64,000 nt of DNA from Gillisia sp. UBA3175 (GTDB lineage: Bacteria; Bacteroidota; Bacteroidia; Flavobacteriales; Flavobacteriaceae): contig DEXV01000004.1 in NCBI GenBank assembly GCA_002364325.1, forward strand, positions 16,201 to 80,200, written 5' to 3'. The notes beneath the pieces were generated by a model. It searched no databases. It was given only the letters and a program-made list of their open reading frames with translations, and was not told where the DNA came from. Below are positions 18,328 through 29,040 of the stretch, in pieces (the stretch's first letter is position 1; each line of letters starts with the position of its first letter). Position numbers and translations under genes: made by a program.

Positions 18328-18728
18328 TTTACTAAGTTATTATAAAAATGGGAATTGCATTAAAGCATGGTTCAATTCGTATCAAAAAAGTTGACAAAGC
18401 TTAAGCTTTCGATTGTAAAATTTTTTTTAACTTTTAATTCGGTAATAAGATTTTTAGGATTTACAAGCCTTATGTTTTTTATCTTTCACGAGCATCACAC
18501 AAGTGTAGATGTAGGATTACCCTATTAGAAGTAGTTATTCGCATATTTCTGAAGATGCTAAATTGGGTTGTTCAAATGCGTCAGATCCTAATCTAGTTTA
18601 AATTCCTCAAAGAATATCTTATAAATTTTAGGATAATCTTGTTGGAAAAACCCAAATTACTAAAATATCTGACTTTCTAAATCTGCATTTTCAAAAAAAC
18701 TATATTTGTTTTTAATCAATACATCTTT
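18328..18728. other. Gene-free spacer between the HerA-like ATPase and the antiporter
   Basis: About 400 bp separate two divergent genes. No convincing reading frame or RNA gene is visible. It holds a perfect 14-bp palindrome AAAGCTTAAGCTTT (18396-18409) near the ATPase side, and two promoter-like elements near the antiporter side, described separately. The remainder is AT-rich and unremarkable. Confidence 0.6.
18673..18708 (+). promoter_or_regulatory. Antiporter promoter region (TATATTTG and a shared 19-bp motif)
   Basis: An exact TAnnTTTG element, TATATTTG, lies at 18701-18708, 20 bp before the antiporter ATG. Just upstream, 18673-18691 is identical over 19 bp to the sequence before folD (11764-11782) and contains TAAATCTG. 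Either may be the -7 element; I favour the exact match. Confidence 0.5.
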
Positions 18729-19976
18729 ATGGATTATTTTTTAATTATTACCATTCTAATCACACTTTCAGCGGTTTTCGGGTACATAAATGTGCGTTTT
18801 TTGAAATTGCCAAATACTATAGGCTTAATGCTTATCACAATAGTTTTTAGCCTAGGAGTAGTTGCAATTGGTGTTTATGACGATACTTTGCTAAATATTG
18901 AAAAAACTATAATTGCCAATATAGATTTTGAAGAGGTGTTACTTGAAGTGATGCTGAGCTTTTTGCTTTTTGCAGGAGCCTTGCATACCAATTTTGAACA
19001 GCTTAAAATACAGCGTTGGCCAGTGCTGGTGTTTGCTACCTTGGGTGTAGTTATTTCTACTTTTTTGGTGGGTACGTTGATGTATTATATACTACAGCTA
19101 ATAGGTCTTCAGGTAGAATTTATTTACTGCCTGCTGTTTGGCTCACTTATTTCACCTACAGATCCTATTGCGGTATTGGGAATTCTAAAAAATGCTGGAG
19201 CCGCAAAGAACCTGGAAGCAAAAATTGTTGGAGAATCTCTTTTTAATGATGGAGTAGGAGTAGTAATTTTTCTTACCATTTTTCAAGTTGCCAGTTCAGT
19301 TGAAAAAATAGTTGAACCTTTGATGATTCTGGAGCTTTTTGGCGTAGAAGTTATTGGAGGGATAATACTGGGTCTTATTTTGGGATATGTAACGTATCTA
19401 CTTATGAAATCTATAGATGATTATGATATTGAGGTTATTATCACCTTAGCCGCAGTAATGCTTGGAACGGTGATCGCCCATCGTTTGCATCTTTCGGCAC
19501 CTCTGGCTATGGTTACTGCTGGATTAATGGTAGGAAATGATACAATTAGAGCAACTACGATGTCTGAGATCACAGAAACTTATGTTGATAAATTCTGGGA
19601 ACTGGTGGACATTCTCCTTAACACAATTTTATTTGTTTTAATTGGAATGGAAATGCTTGTGCTGAGCTTTAAAATGGAATATGTCGTAGCTGGGCTTATA
19701 GCCATACCTTTAGTATTGCTGTCCAGATATATCTCGTTAATGATTCCTATTAATTTTTTTAAAAGGAAACTTGATTTTGCTCCTAAAACTAATCTAATTA
19801 TGACTTGGGGAGGTTTAAGAGGGGGAATTTCGATTGCCCTTGCACTAAGCCTTACTGCAGAAATGCACAGGGAACTATTTCTTGTAATAACTTATTTAAT
19901 TGTAATTTTTTCCATCCTAGTACAAGGCTTGACCGTGGGTAAATTGGTAAAAAAATTCTCGGTTTCTAAAACTTGA
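18729..19976 (+). CDS. Cation:proton antiporter, CPA1 family (NhaP-like Na+/H+ antiporter)
   Basis: A 415-residue membrane protein with about twelve helices, exchanging Na+ (or K+) for H+. The [12 protein letters not shown] segment in the ion path and the [18 protein letters not shown] motif, with the Asn-Asp pair of electroneutral CPA1 antiporters, are both intact, as is [17 protein letters not shown] in a late helix. There is no C-terminal regulatory (TrkA or cyclic-nucleotide) domain. It is monocistronic. In a marine bacterium with a proton-pumping rhodopsin, it would help couple the proton gradient to sodium export; that link is inference. Confidence 0.9.
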   Translation: MDYFLIITILITLSAVFGYINVRFLKLPNTIGLMLITIVFSLGVVAIGVYDDTLLNIEKTIIANIDFEEVLLEVMLSFLLFAGALHTNFEQLKIQRWPVLVFATLGVVISTFLVGTLMYYILQLIGLQVEFIYCLLFGSLISPTDPIAVLGILKNAGAAKNLEAKIVGESLFNDGVGVVIFLTIFQVASSVEKIVEPLMILELFGVEVIGGIILGLILGYVTYLLMKSIDDYDIEVIITLAAVMLGTVIAHRLHLSAPLAMVTAGLMVGNDTIRATTMSEITETYVDKFWELVDILLNTILFVLIGMEMLVLSFKMEYVVAGLIAIPLVLLSRYISLMIPINFFKRKLDFAPKTNLIMTWGGLRGGISIALALSLTAEMHRELFLVITYLIVIFSILVQGLTVGKLVKKFSVSKT

Positions 19977-20003
19977 TTTTCTTAAGCAGTAACTATGTAT
20001 AAA

Positions 20004-21065
20004 TTATGTTACTGCAGGGGAGAGCATTGTAATAGTTCCTTTTTCAGCATTCATTTCTACCTTTAATCCATTAGGAAGGGTAGAATTATCATCTATATGG
20101 CCAAACATAGCGCCGGTAAAAGCAGGAATCGATAAAGGTTTAATGTAATGATCTATAACTTCTTCTAGAGTTAATGATCCATAGCCACTTCCACCAGGCT
20201 CACAATCTGTGCATTTCCCAAAGACAAAGCCGGAGATTTTATCAAGAATCCCAGCTAATTTTAACTGAGACATCATTCTATCTATAGCGTAAATCTCTTC
20301 TCCAATTTCTTCGATATATAGAATTTTATTTTCCCAATTTGGAAGATATTCTGAACCTACTATTCCGGTAAGAACCGATAGGTTACCTCCAATTAGTTCG
20401 CCTTGAGTGGTGCCTGCAGTGATGGTTCTAATTCTATTGTTCACTTGAGTTAGATTATCACCAATAGTAGTTGGATTTTCAAAAGTGATCGCTTTTTCAT
20501 TGAAAAGGATATCCTTGAAAATGCCATAACTAAAGCTGTTCCATTTAGAGGTAGCCATAGGCCCATGAAAAGTCACCAATCCTGTTTTTGCATAAATGGC
20601 AAGGTGTAAAGCAGTAATATCGCTATATCCAATAAAGATCTTAGGATTCTTAGCGATTGCCTGATAGTCTATTTTATCTAAAATTCTTGCCGCACCAGAA
20701 CCACCTCGAAGAGCCATAATAGCATTTACTTCAGGATCCTTAAACATGGCGTTGAGGTCTTCTGCTCGCTCCTCATCTGTTCCAGCCAAATGGCCATAAT
20801 GCGTTTTTACATATTTCCCTAGCTTTACCTTAAGTCCCATTGCTTGCAAAGATTCTACAGCAATTTCATAAGGTTCAGATTCAAATTTGTTAGATGCAGG
20901 GCTTATAATTCCTATAGTATCACCCTCAGAAAGATGTTTTGGCACCAATTCTTTAAAACTAGGGGTTTTAACTTCAGAAGCAAAAGCAAAAGGAGCAATA
21001 AAAGATGATAATCCAACAGCCAAGCTTCCAGTTCCTATATTCCTTAAAAAATTTCTTCTTTCCAT
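20004..21065 (-). CDS. S66-family LD-carboxypeptidase, exported
   Basis: A 353-residue peptidase that removes the terminal D-Ala from murein tetrapeptides (LdcA/MccF family). It begins with a twin-arginine-like signal (RRNFLRNIG and a hydrophobic core to FAFAS), so it is probably exported folded, whereas E. coli LdcA is cytoplasmic. The catalytic triad is visible: Ser148 in IGYSDITALH, Glu252 or Glu253 in LYIEEIGEEIY, and His323 in FGHIDDNSTLP. A CTDCEP segment near 285-290 may give a disulfide or metal site. It precedes, on the same strand, a PBP4-like gene, although 67 bp separate them. Confidence 0.88.
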   Translation of the reverse strand: MERRNFLRNIGTGSLAVGLSSFIAPFAFASEVKTPSFKELVPKHLSEGDTIGIISPASNKFESEPYEIAVESLQAMGLKVKLGKYVKTHYGHLAGTDEERAEDLNAMFKDPEVNAIMALRGGSGAARILDKIDYQAIAKNPKIFIGYSDITALHLAIYAKTGLVTFHGPMATSKWNSFSYGIFKDILFNEKAITFENPTTIGDNLTQVNNRIRTITAGTTQGELIGGNLSVLTGIVGSEYLPNWENKILYIEEIGEEIYAIDRMMSQLKLAGILDKISGFVFGKCTDCEPGGSGYGSLTLEEVIDHYIKPLSIPAFTGAMFGHIDDNSTLPNGLKVEMNAEKGTITMLSPAVT

Positions 21066-21132
21066 TTACTATGGGTTATATGTGATAGAATCACCTAAAA
21101 TAAATAAATATTAATTGAGTTGCGTAAATCCT

Positions 21133-22488
21133 TTAATAACTGTTATAAAATTCAAGTAGAATTTTCTCCATGCTTTTTTTAATTTCAGAAGAGGGGATCA
21201 CATAATTATTATTCATAAAGCTAAAAATTAAAACTTTGCCAGATCTGGTTTTTAGAAAGCCACTTAAATTGTGATTGTTCCTCAGAGATCCCGTTTTTGC
21301 AAAAACATAAGTTTCTTCATTAATATACCAATTTTTTAAATTACCAGTTTTTCCACCCGAAGGCAGTAGAGCGAATACTTTTTCCTGCGGAATTTCTTTG
21401 GAGATCTTCTCCAATATTGTGATCAAGGTTCTTGGGGTAATTAAATTATATCTCGAGAGACCAGAGCCATCCACCCAGTTAATTTTATCTGGAAGGTCTT
21501 TGAAATAGGTTTTCTGAATATGATCTATAGCAATATTTGAATTTAAGGTGTCCGATATCTTTTCTGAAATTAGTAAAAGCAGTTGTTCCGCAATAAAATT
21601 ATCACTTTCATGAAGCATTCGCTTGTAAAGACTATCTGCCGCTACACTATAAATAACATCACTATTCTTAACAGAATATTTTTTTGAGTAAGGAATAACT
21701 TTAACTGGTCTTTTAAGGGTATCACTTAATAGTAGAGCGGTTAAAGCCGAAGATGTTTTGAACGGTATTGCCAGCTTTTTTGTTTCTGAATTATCTTGTA
21801 ATCTAAATTTAAAAGTATTGGATTCTAATTCTCGTTTTATGGATGGTATTAAGGAATTATCCATTTTTAAATTTGGCTGAAAATAAGTAGGAATAATGGA
21901 TGGAATTGAATCTTCACTATAAGTGAACTCAACCAGATTTCCATATATAGGATAGGTAGAACGCTCTGTAGCGTAAGAATCATTATAATCGTCCCAAGCC
22001 CATCCAGGACCAAATATTTCAGGCGTAGTTATATTATCGGCAAGATAAAGTTCTCGAGAGTTATTTTTAAGAAAATCGAACACTTTAGAATTGCCGATTT
22101 CTGAATATAAGAAACTAGGATCTCCTGTCCCCCAAAAGATAAGCGAATCCTTTGTGGTAAAATATCTAATTCCAGGTATGGAATCTTTTAATTCTTTTAG
22201 CGCGGCATAAAAAGTAAGTAGCTTCACATTAGAAGCTGGAGTGAAATACTTCTCTTCGTTATACTGGTAAATATATTTTTTCGTATCGAGATCATACACC
22301 ACTAATCCCATAAAACTTTGCTGGAATGTTTCTGACCCGAGTTCCTTATCAATTTTTTTAAGTGATTGCTTTTGGGAAGCGCATGATGATATAAAGAAAG
22401 ATATCAAAAGGAAAATCCCTGCAAAAGTGTGTGCCTTTAGAGCTATAGTTTTCAAAATCAACAGAATTTTATGGGGGAATACATTCAT
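21133..22488 (-). CDS. D-alanyl-D-alanine carboxypeptidase/endopeptidase, PBP4 (S13) type lipoprotein
   Basis: A 451-residue penicillin-binding protein of the PBP4/DacB class that trims or cuts cross-linked peptidoglycan. The active-site triad is complete: SNVK (86-89, Ser86 nucleophile), SDN in LHESDNFIAEQLL, and KTG in FAKTGSLRNNHNLSG. The N terminus carries a hydrophobic stretch ending in the lipobox ISSC (Cys36), suggesting anchoring as a lipoprotein. The first 20 residues, with several Lys, are longer than usual for a signal peptide, so the true start may be a downstream codon. Neighbouring S66 peptidase points to a wall-recycling pair. Confidence 0.88.
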   Translation of the reverse strand: MNVFPHKILLILKTIALKAHTFAGIFLLISFFISSCASQKQSLKKIDKELGSETFQQSFMGLVVYDLDTKKYIYQYNEEKYFTPASNVKLLTFYAALKELKDSIPGIRYFTTKDSLIFWGTGDPSFLYSEIGNSKVFDFLKNNSRELYLADNITTPEIFGPGWAWDDYNDSYATERSTYPIYGNLVEFTYSEDSIPSIIPTYFQPNLKMDNSLIPSIKRELESNTFKFRLQDNSETKKLAIPFKTSSALTALLLSDTLKRPVKVIPYSKKYSVKNSDVIYSVAADSLYKRMLHESDNFIAEQLLLLISEKISDTLNSNIAIDHIQKTYFKDLPDKINWVDGSGLSRYNLITPRTLITILEKISKEIPQEKVFALLPSGGKTGNLKNWYINEETYVFAKTGSLRNNHNLSGFLKTRSGKVLIFSFMNNNYVIPSSEIKKSMEKILLEFYNSY

Positions 22489-22638
22489 TAATGACTTTAA
22501 TTTTATCCGATTAAAAAATTAATTATAGACCATTGCCTGCAAACAATAGCGTTTTAAGATCTAAAAATACAAATTAGATTGAAGGAGTGGTCAAAAATTC
22601 CGAGAGGGATTTGCATCGTCTAGGTCTTAAAGAATACT

Positions 22639-22646
22639 TATCTTTG
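22639..22646 (+). promoter_or_regulatory. queE promoter -7 element TATCTTTG
   Basis: An exact TAnnTTTG element ends only 4 bases before the ATG at 22651. The transcript would begin at or very near the start codon, predicting a leaderless mRNA, unless translation begins at the in-frame ATG at 22693. Confidence 0.55.
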
Positions 22647-22650
22647 CGCC

Positions 22651-23283
22651 ATGATAGAAGAGGAAATAAATACGCAAGTAGAAAAAGGTACCATGTTACC
22701 TTTAATGGAGGCATTTTATACGATTCAAGGAGAAGGTTTTCATAAAGGTACCGCAGCCTATTTTATAAGAATTGGTGGTTGTGATGTTGGTTGCCATTGG
22801 TGCGATGTTAAAGAGAGTTGGAATGCTAAATTGCATCCACCAACCGAAATTTCAAAAATAGTAAGTGATGCTGTTTCGTTTAGTGATACCATCGTGATAA
22901 CTGGAGGCGAGCCTTTAACTTGGGATATGGGTCCTATAACCCAAGAATTAAAAAATAAAGGCTGCCAGGTACATATAGAAACTTCTGGAGCTTACAAGTT
23001 AACTGGCCAGTGGGATTGGATATGTTTGTCTCCAAAAAAGATAAAGTTGCCAACGGCGGAGATCTATGAAGTTGCTCACGAATTAAAGGTGATTGTATAT
23101 AATTTACATGATCTTAAGTTTGCAGAGGAGCAAGCAGCAAAAGTGAATAAGGATTGTATTCTTTATCTTCAACCAGAATGGAGTAAGCGCGATTCTGTTA
23201 TTCCTATTATTGTAGATTATGTGATGAAAAATCCGAAATGGAAGGTTTCACTTCAAACACATAAATATCTCAACATCCCATAA
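22651..23283 (+). CDS. queE: 7-carboxy-7-deazaguanine synthase (radical SAM)
   Basis: A 210-residue radical-SAM enzyme that converts 6-carboxytetrahydropterin to 7-carboxy-7-deazaguanine, a step towards queuosine and other 7-deazaguanines. The cluster motif is C-x3-C-x2-C (Cys44, Cys48, Cys51 in GGCDVGCHWC), the form used by QueE. FYTIQGEGFHKGTAAYFIR and ITGGEPLTWD are family signatures. The N terminus of 14 residues before MLPLMEAF is variable, so the ATG at 22693 is an alternative start. folE in this window supplies an earlier step (GTP to dihydroneopterin triphosphate). Confidence 0.93.
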   Translation: MIEEEINTQVEKGTMLPLMEAFYTIQGEGFHKGTAAYFIRIGGCDVGCHWCDVKESWNAKLHPPTEISKIVSDAVSFSDTIVITGGEPLTWDMGPITQELKNKGCQVHIETSGAYKLTGQWDWICLSPKKIKLPTAEIYEVAHELKVIVYNLHDLKFAEEQAAKVNKDCILYLQPEWSKRDSVIPIIVDYVMKNPKWKVSLQTHKYLNIP

Positions 23284-23325
23284 AAAAAGCGGACTAATTA
23301 ATCTATTAAAGAAAAATTAGTCCGC
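23283..23325 (-). terminator. Leftward terminator of the DUF2911 gene
   Basis: An 11-bp perfect stem GCGGACTAATT (23289-23299) and AATTAGTCCGC (23315-23325). The A7 run at 23282-23288 gives a U tract only in leftward RNA, so it ends the DUF2911 transcript and overlaps the queE stop codon. Confidence 0.75.
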
Positions 23326-23351
23326 AACTTATTCAATAAAAGTGTTTTGTT

Positions 23352-23918
23352 CTATTTAGACACTGCCTTAAAAGGAACTTCTACATATTTATTATCCCAT
23401 CCAATTAAAAGATCTGTACCATCTGCTTGCGGTGCAAAAGCCATTGATAGAGATTCTATTGTGGTTGGAGAATCTCTTACCGGTACTTTGATTCGTACTT
23501 TATCTTCGATATCTGAATATTCGTAAGCACCCCAGGTATTGATTCTGTTATTTAGTATAACTGTCCATTCTTTTTCTCCCGGTATAGTATATAAGGTATA
23601 AGTTCCAGCTTCAACAACTACATCTGCAACTTTCATATCTTGATATAAGGTAAGCTCTGTAGCTTCATTTGCACCTGTTCTCCATACTTCATTGTAAGGT
23701 ACTAATTTACCAAATATCTCGCGATCTCTTTTCATTGGTCTACTATAAATAACCCGAGCAACTACTGCCTCATCCTGATTTTTATATAGAACTAGATCCA
23801 ACGGACTTGCATCTATTTTTGCAAATTCTGGTGCTTTCCTGGATGTTTCTTGTGCATTAATAGGATTACTCTGTAATGTGAAAATTGCAATTAATGCAAA
23901 TAAAAATATTTTTTTCAT
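23352..23918 (-). CDS. Exported DUF2911-domain protein
   Basis: A 188-residue protein with a Sec signal peptide (MKKIFLFALIAIFTLQ, cleavage near NPINAQ). The mature part matches DUF2911: VIYSRPMKRDREIFG, VPYNEVWRTGANEATELTLY and AGTYTLYTIPGEKEWTVILN are recognisable. The family is common in Bacteroidota, is thought to be periplasmic and has no assigned reaction. It is monocistronic and has a strong terminator. Confidence 0.87.
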   Translation of the reverse strand: MKKIFLFALIAIFTLQSNPINAQETSRKAPEFAKIDASPLDLVLYKNQDEAVVARVIYSRPMKRDREIFGKLVPYNEVWRTGANEATELTLYQDMKVADVVVEAGTYTLYTIPGEKEWTVILNNRINTWGAYEYSDIEDKVRIKVPVRDSPTTIESLSMAFAPQADGTDLLIGWDNKYVEVPFKAVSK

Positions 23919-24164
23919 AATTATATTATTTTTTAGATGCCATAAAGGTACCTTTTCACTGGTGTTCTGCCTGTTAATGAATTCTTATATTTTTTAAAGT
24001 ATCTCAGTTTTCAAATGTTATCAAATAACCTTATTTTTTATTGGATTGATTTCATTTAGATATATTAAATAAGTTTTAAGTTATGATATGTAGGCAATTA
24101 TCTATATTAAGTTTCAATTGATTAACTTATACCTCAAATTTGTTTAGAATTAAAATTGAATTTT

Positions 24165-25775
24165 ATGTGTGGTATTTTAGCAGTAATTGGAAAAAAAGAA
24201 GATCAAGAACTAGTTTCTAAACTTTCTAAAAGAATGAGCCATCGTGGTCCGGATGAGAGTGATGTACATATCACAGAGTCTGGCGCAATATTATGTCATG
24301 AGCGATTGGCTATTATGGATGTTTTAACTGGAAAGCAACCAATACAAGGAACTTCTACAGCGTGGATGATCCATAATGGTGAAATATATAATTTCCAGTC
24401 GTTAAAGGAAAATGAATTGAAGGGGCATAAATTCCGTACCACAGGAGATTCAGAAGTAATAGTTCATTTATATGAAAAGTATGGATATGGTTTTTTAAAC
24501 AAACTGGATGGTGATTTTGCTTTTGTAGTGGTAGATAAAAATGATTTTATTGCGGCTAGAGACCCAATTGGGGTAAAGCCACTTTATTACGGTAAAGATG
24601 CCAAGGGCGCACTCTGGTTTGCGAGTGAAATGAAAGTATTGGCCGATCAATGCGAAGAATTTCAGGCATTTCCTCCAGGATATTATTATACGCCAACTAC
24701 AGGATTTGTGCAATATTACAAGCCAGATTGGTATAAAATGGAAGACTGTACAGAAGAAGCTGATCTTAAACGATTAAGAGAATCTCTTATAGCTGCTACT
24801 AAAAAACGTTTGATGTCTGATGTACCTTTAGGAGTATTATTAAGCGGTGGATTAGATTCATCTTTAACTTCCTCTATAGCCTCTAGATTACTAAAAGAAA
24901 AAGGTAAAAAATTACACTCTTTCTCTATTGGCTTAACATCAGAAGCACCAGATCTTGTGGCTGCAAAGAAGGTAGCAGATTTTTTGGGTACAGAGCATCA
25001 TGAAATTCATTTTACCGTTGAAGAAGGGATTGGTATTATTAAAAAATTGATCTGGCATCTAGAAACTTACGATGTAACTTCAATTAGAGCCAGTACACCA
25101 ATGTATTTTCTTTCAAAAGCGATTACTGAAAAAGGAATTAAGGTTGTGCTTTCCGGGGAAGGAGCAGATGAGATATTTGGCGGGTATTTATACTTTAAAA
25201 ATGCTCCTTCTGCAGAAGAATTTCAATCAGAAACCATCCGAAGAGTTAAAAGATTATCAACGGCAGATTGTTTGAGAGCAGACAAATCTACAATGGCCCA
25301 TGGGTTGGAAGCACGAGTGCCATTTTTGGATAAGTCCTTTTTACAAACAGCCATGGAAATTGCTCCAGAACATAAGATGCCAAAAAAACATGGTGGTATA
25401 GAAAAATATATTTTACGTAAAGCATTCGATACCCAAGAAGATCCCTTTTTACCAGAAGAAGTTCTTTGGAGACAAAAGGAGCAGTTTAGTGACGGGGTTG
25501 GATATAGTTGGATAGATAGCTTGATCGCCTTCACGAAATCGCAAGTAAGCGATGTGGAATTGGAAATGGCGGCATCTAAATATCCAGTTAACACGCCTAC
25601 AACAAAAGAGGCTTATTTCTATAGAGAGATCTTTAATGAGTATTTCCCTCAGGAATGCGCTGCGAAATCTGTAAAAAAATGGATCCCAAAATGGCAAGAT
25701 GATAAAGATCCAAGTGGAAGAGCAAGTTCTACTCACATTGCGCAGACCAGTTTTGTGGAGGTTGAGAAAATCTAA
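24165..25775 (+). CDS. asnB: Asparagine synthase B (glutamine-hydrolysing)
   Basis: An enzyme of 536 residues making asparagine from aspartate, glutamine and ATP. The N-terminal class II glutaminase domain needs Cys directly after the initiator Met; MCGILAV begins at the ATG at 24165, so I choose this start over the in-frame ATG three codons earlier. The glutaminase core shows KRMSHRGPDES and MIHNGEIYN. The synthetase domain has the PP-loop SGGLDSSLTSS and SGEGADEIFGGY. Length and ending fit AsnB. The gene is monocistronic, ahead of gyrB. Confidence 0.96.
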   Translation: MCGILAVIGKKEDQELVSKLSKRMSHRGPDESDVHITESGAILCHERLAIMDVLTGKQPIQGTSTAWMIHNGEIYNFQSLKENELKGHKFRTTGDSEVIVHLYEKYGYGFLNKLDGDFAFVVVDKNDFIAARDPIGVKPLYYGKDAKGALWFASEMKVLADQCEEFQAFPPGYYYTPTTGFVQYYKPDWYKMEDCTEEADLKRLRESLIAATKKRLMSDVPLGVLLSGGLDSSLTSSIASRLLKEKGKKLHSFSIGLTSEAPDLVAAKKVADFLGTEHHEIHFTVEEGIGIIKKLIWHLETYDVTSIRASTPMYFLSKAITEKGIKVVLSGEGADEIFGGYLYFKNAPSAEEFQSETIRRVKRLSTADCLRADKSTMAHGLEARVPFLDKSFLQTAMEIAPEHKMPKKHGGIEKYILRKAFDTQEDPFLPEEVLWRQKEQFSDGVGYSWIDSLIAFTKSQVSDVELEMAASKYPVNTPTTKEAYFYREIFNEYFPQECAAKSVKKWIPKWQDDKDPSGRASSTHIAQTSFVEVEKI

Positions 25776-25873
25776 GCTTTATTTCATTCATAACAGTGGA
25801 GTTTTTCACATAAATTGTTAATAACTTAAGGGTATTGAGGTGCGCTTCAAGCTAATAGGAGCAAGGGTTTTGT

Positions 25874-25881
25874 TATATTTG
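25874..25881 (+). promoter_or_regulatory. gyrB promoter -7 element TATATTTG
   Basis: An exact match to TAnnTTTG, 38 bp before the gyrB ATG. The leader would be about 30 bases. A -33 TTG is not seen at the expected spacing. Confidence 0.55.
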
Positions 25882-25919
25882 TCTGTTGCATAAATAAACA
25901 AATTTTAACAGAATCATAG

Positions 25920-27860
<1,941 letters not shown>

Positions 27861-27867
27861 AGATTAT

Positions 27868-27895
27868 AAGCCTGCAATATTTGCAGGCTTTTTTA
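27868..27895 (+). terminator. gyrB terminator
   Basis: A perfect 10-bp hairpin, AAGCCTGCAA (27868-27877) and TTGCAGGCTT (27881-27890), with a 3-base TAT loop and a T6 tail. Confidence 0.92.
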
Positions 27896-27977
27896 TATTG
27901 TAATCTATAATTTATCGTTATTAAACTTATAAGTCCCAATTTTTATTATTTTTACTATAACCTAATATCCTATACTT

Positions 27978-28949
27978 GTGAGAAATATCCTGAATTCTAC
28001 CCTTATCCTAATATTGCTATTTTCTTCAAATTTAACCATGGCTCAAGGCGATGTGCAAGACGTAATTGATGACATGTTAATTGTTGCAGAAAATTTTGCT
28101 GCTCCCGGTGCAGAAGGTGCTGCATTGCAATCGAGTGCCGGATGGTTCTCCTCTGCATCTACTTTAGAAAAATGGCAAATTGAAGTATCTGTTCATGGAA
28201 ATGCTTTATTTGTACCTAATAGTAAATTAACTAAATTAAGTTCTAACCGAGATTTCAATGTTTTGAAATTCCAGACTGGTGATAATGCCTTGCTTCCTAC
28301 GGTTTATGGAGGAAATACTGATGCCGTTTATGTAGGATCTGCATTTGGGCAGAGTTTTGAATTCGATGCTTTAGATGGGTTGGATAAGAAAGTAGTTTTT
28401 CACGCATTTCCTCAAGTAACAGTTGGGTTGCCTTTTAAAACTGAGATTGCTTTTAGATATCTTCCAGAAATATTTATAAACGATGTTGGGATTAGTACCT
28501 ATGGGATAGGTTTAAAACATAATATTAGTCAGTATTTCCAAAAGAGATTTAATGCAGAAGATTTCCAGTTGGCAATAGTTGGGTCTTATAGCAATTTTAC
28601 TGCGAATTATAAATTTTTACCACTAGATATTCAAATTGCTAATCTTAATAGAATAGATGTAGATGCAGATCTTTTTAATGTTCAGGCATTAGGTTCAAAG
28701 CTCTATGATAATTTTGAAGTAGTTGGTGGTATAGGTTATACTAACTCATCATTTGACTACGCCTTTGGAGGTACTGGAGGCTCATTAGCAGCCTTAAATG
28801 ATGCGCTTTCTGGGATTGGTAAAAACGAAGGTAAATTTAAAGGAACCATTGGCTTCAATTTTTATGCAAATAAATTAAAGGTTAGTACTTTATTAACTGC
28901 AAGTAATTTGTTCAATGCGAACGTAGGATTACATTACAGGTTCAATTAA
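27978..28949 (+). CDS. Outer-membrane beta-barrel-like protein (DUF6588-like)
   Basis: A 323-residue exported protein with a Sec signal peptide (ILILLFSSNLTMAQG) and a mature part rich in Gly, Asn and aromatic residues in alternating patterns (FKTEIAFRYLPEIFI, YGIGLKHNISQYF), ending LHYRFN, a C-terminal aromatic residue near the end as in many barrels. The layout resembles DUF6588, known from Bacteroidota. The start is GTG at 27978; no ATG exists before the signal peptide core. A near -7 element (TATACTTG) runs into that GTG. Function unknown. Confidence 0.72.
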   Translation: MRNILNSTLILILLFSSNLTMAQGDVQDVIDDMLIVAENFAAPGAEGAALQSSAGWFSSASTLEKWQIEVSVHGNALFVPNSKLTKLSSNRDFNVLKFQTGDNALLPTVYGGNTDAVYVGSAFGQSFEFDALDGLDKKVVFHAFPQVTVGLPFKTEIAFRYLPEIFINDVGISTYGIGLKHNISQYFQKRFNAEDFQLAIVGSYSNFTANYKFLPLDIQIANLNRIDVDADLFNVQALGSKLYDNFEVVGGIGYTNSSFDYAFGGTGGSLAALNDALSGIGKNEGKFKGTIGFNFYANKLKVSTLLTASNLFNANVGLHYRFN

Positions 28950-29040
28950 AGACATTTAACCATTCCTTATTATATAAATTAGGCTTTATTCGTATTTTCG
29001 CTAAACGAAAAAAAAACATTAATATTTAAAATCATATAAC

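Noticed and set aside
18430-18640. Search for a decayed gene or small RNA in the 400-bp spacer before the antiporter
   Set aside because: Frames are short with stops in all phases, and no stable RNA fold or known RNA motif is visible.
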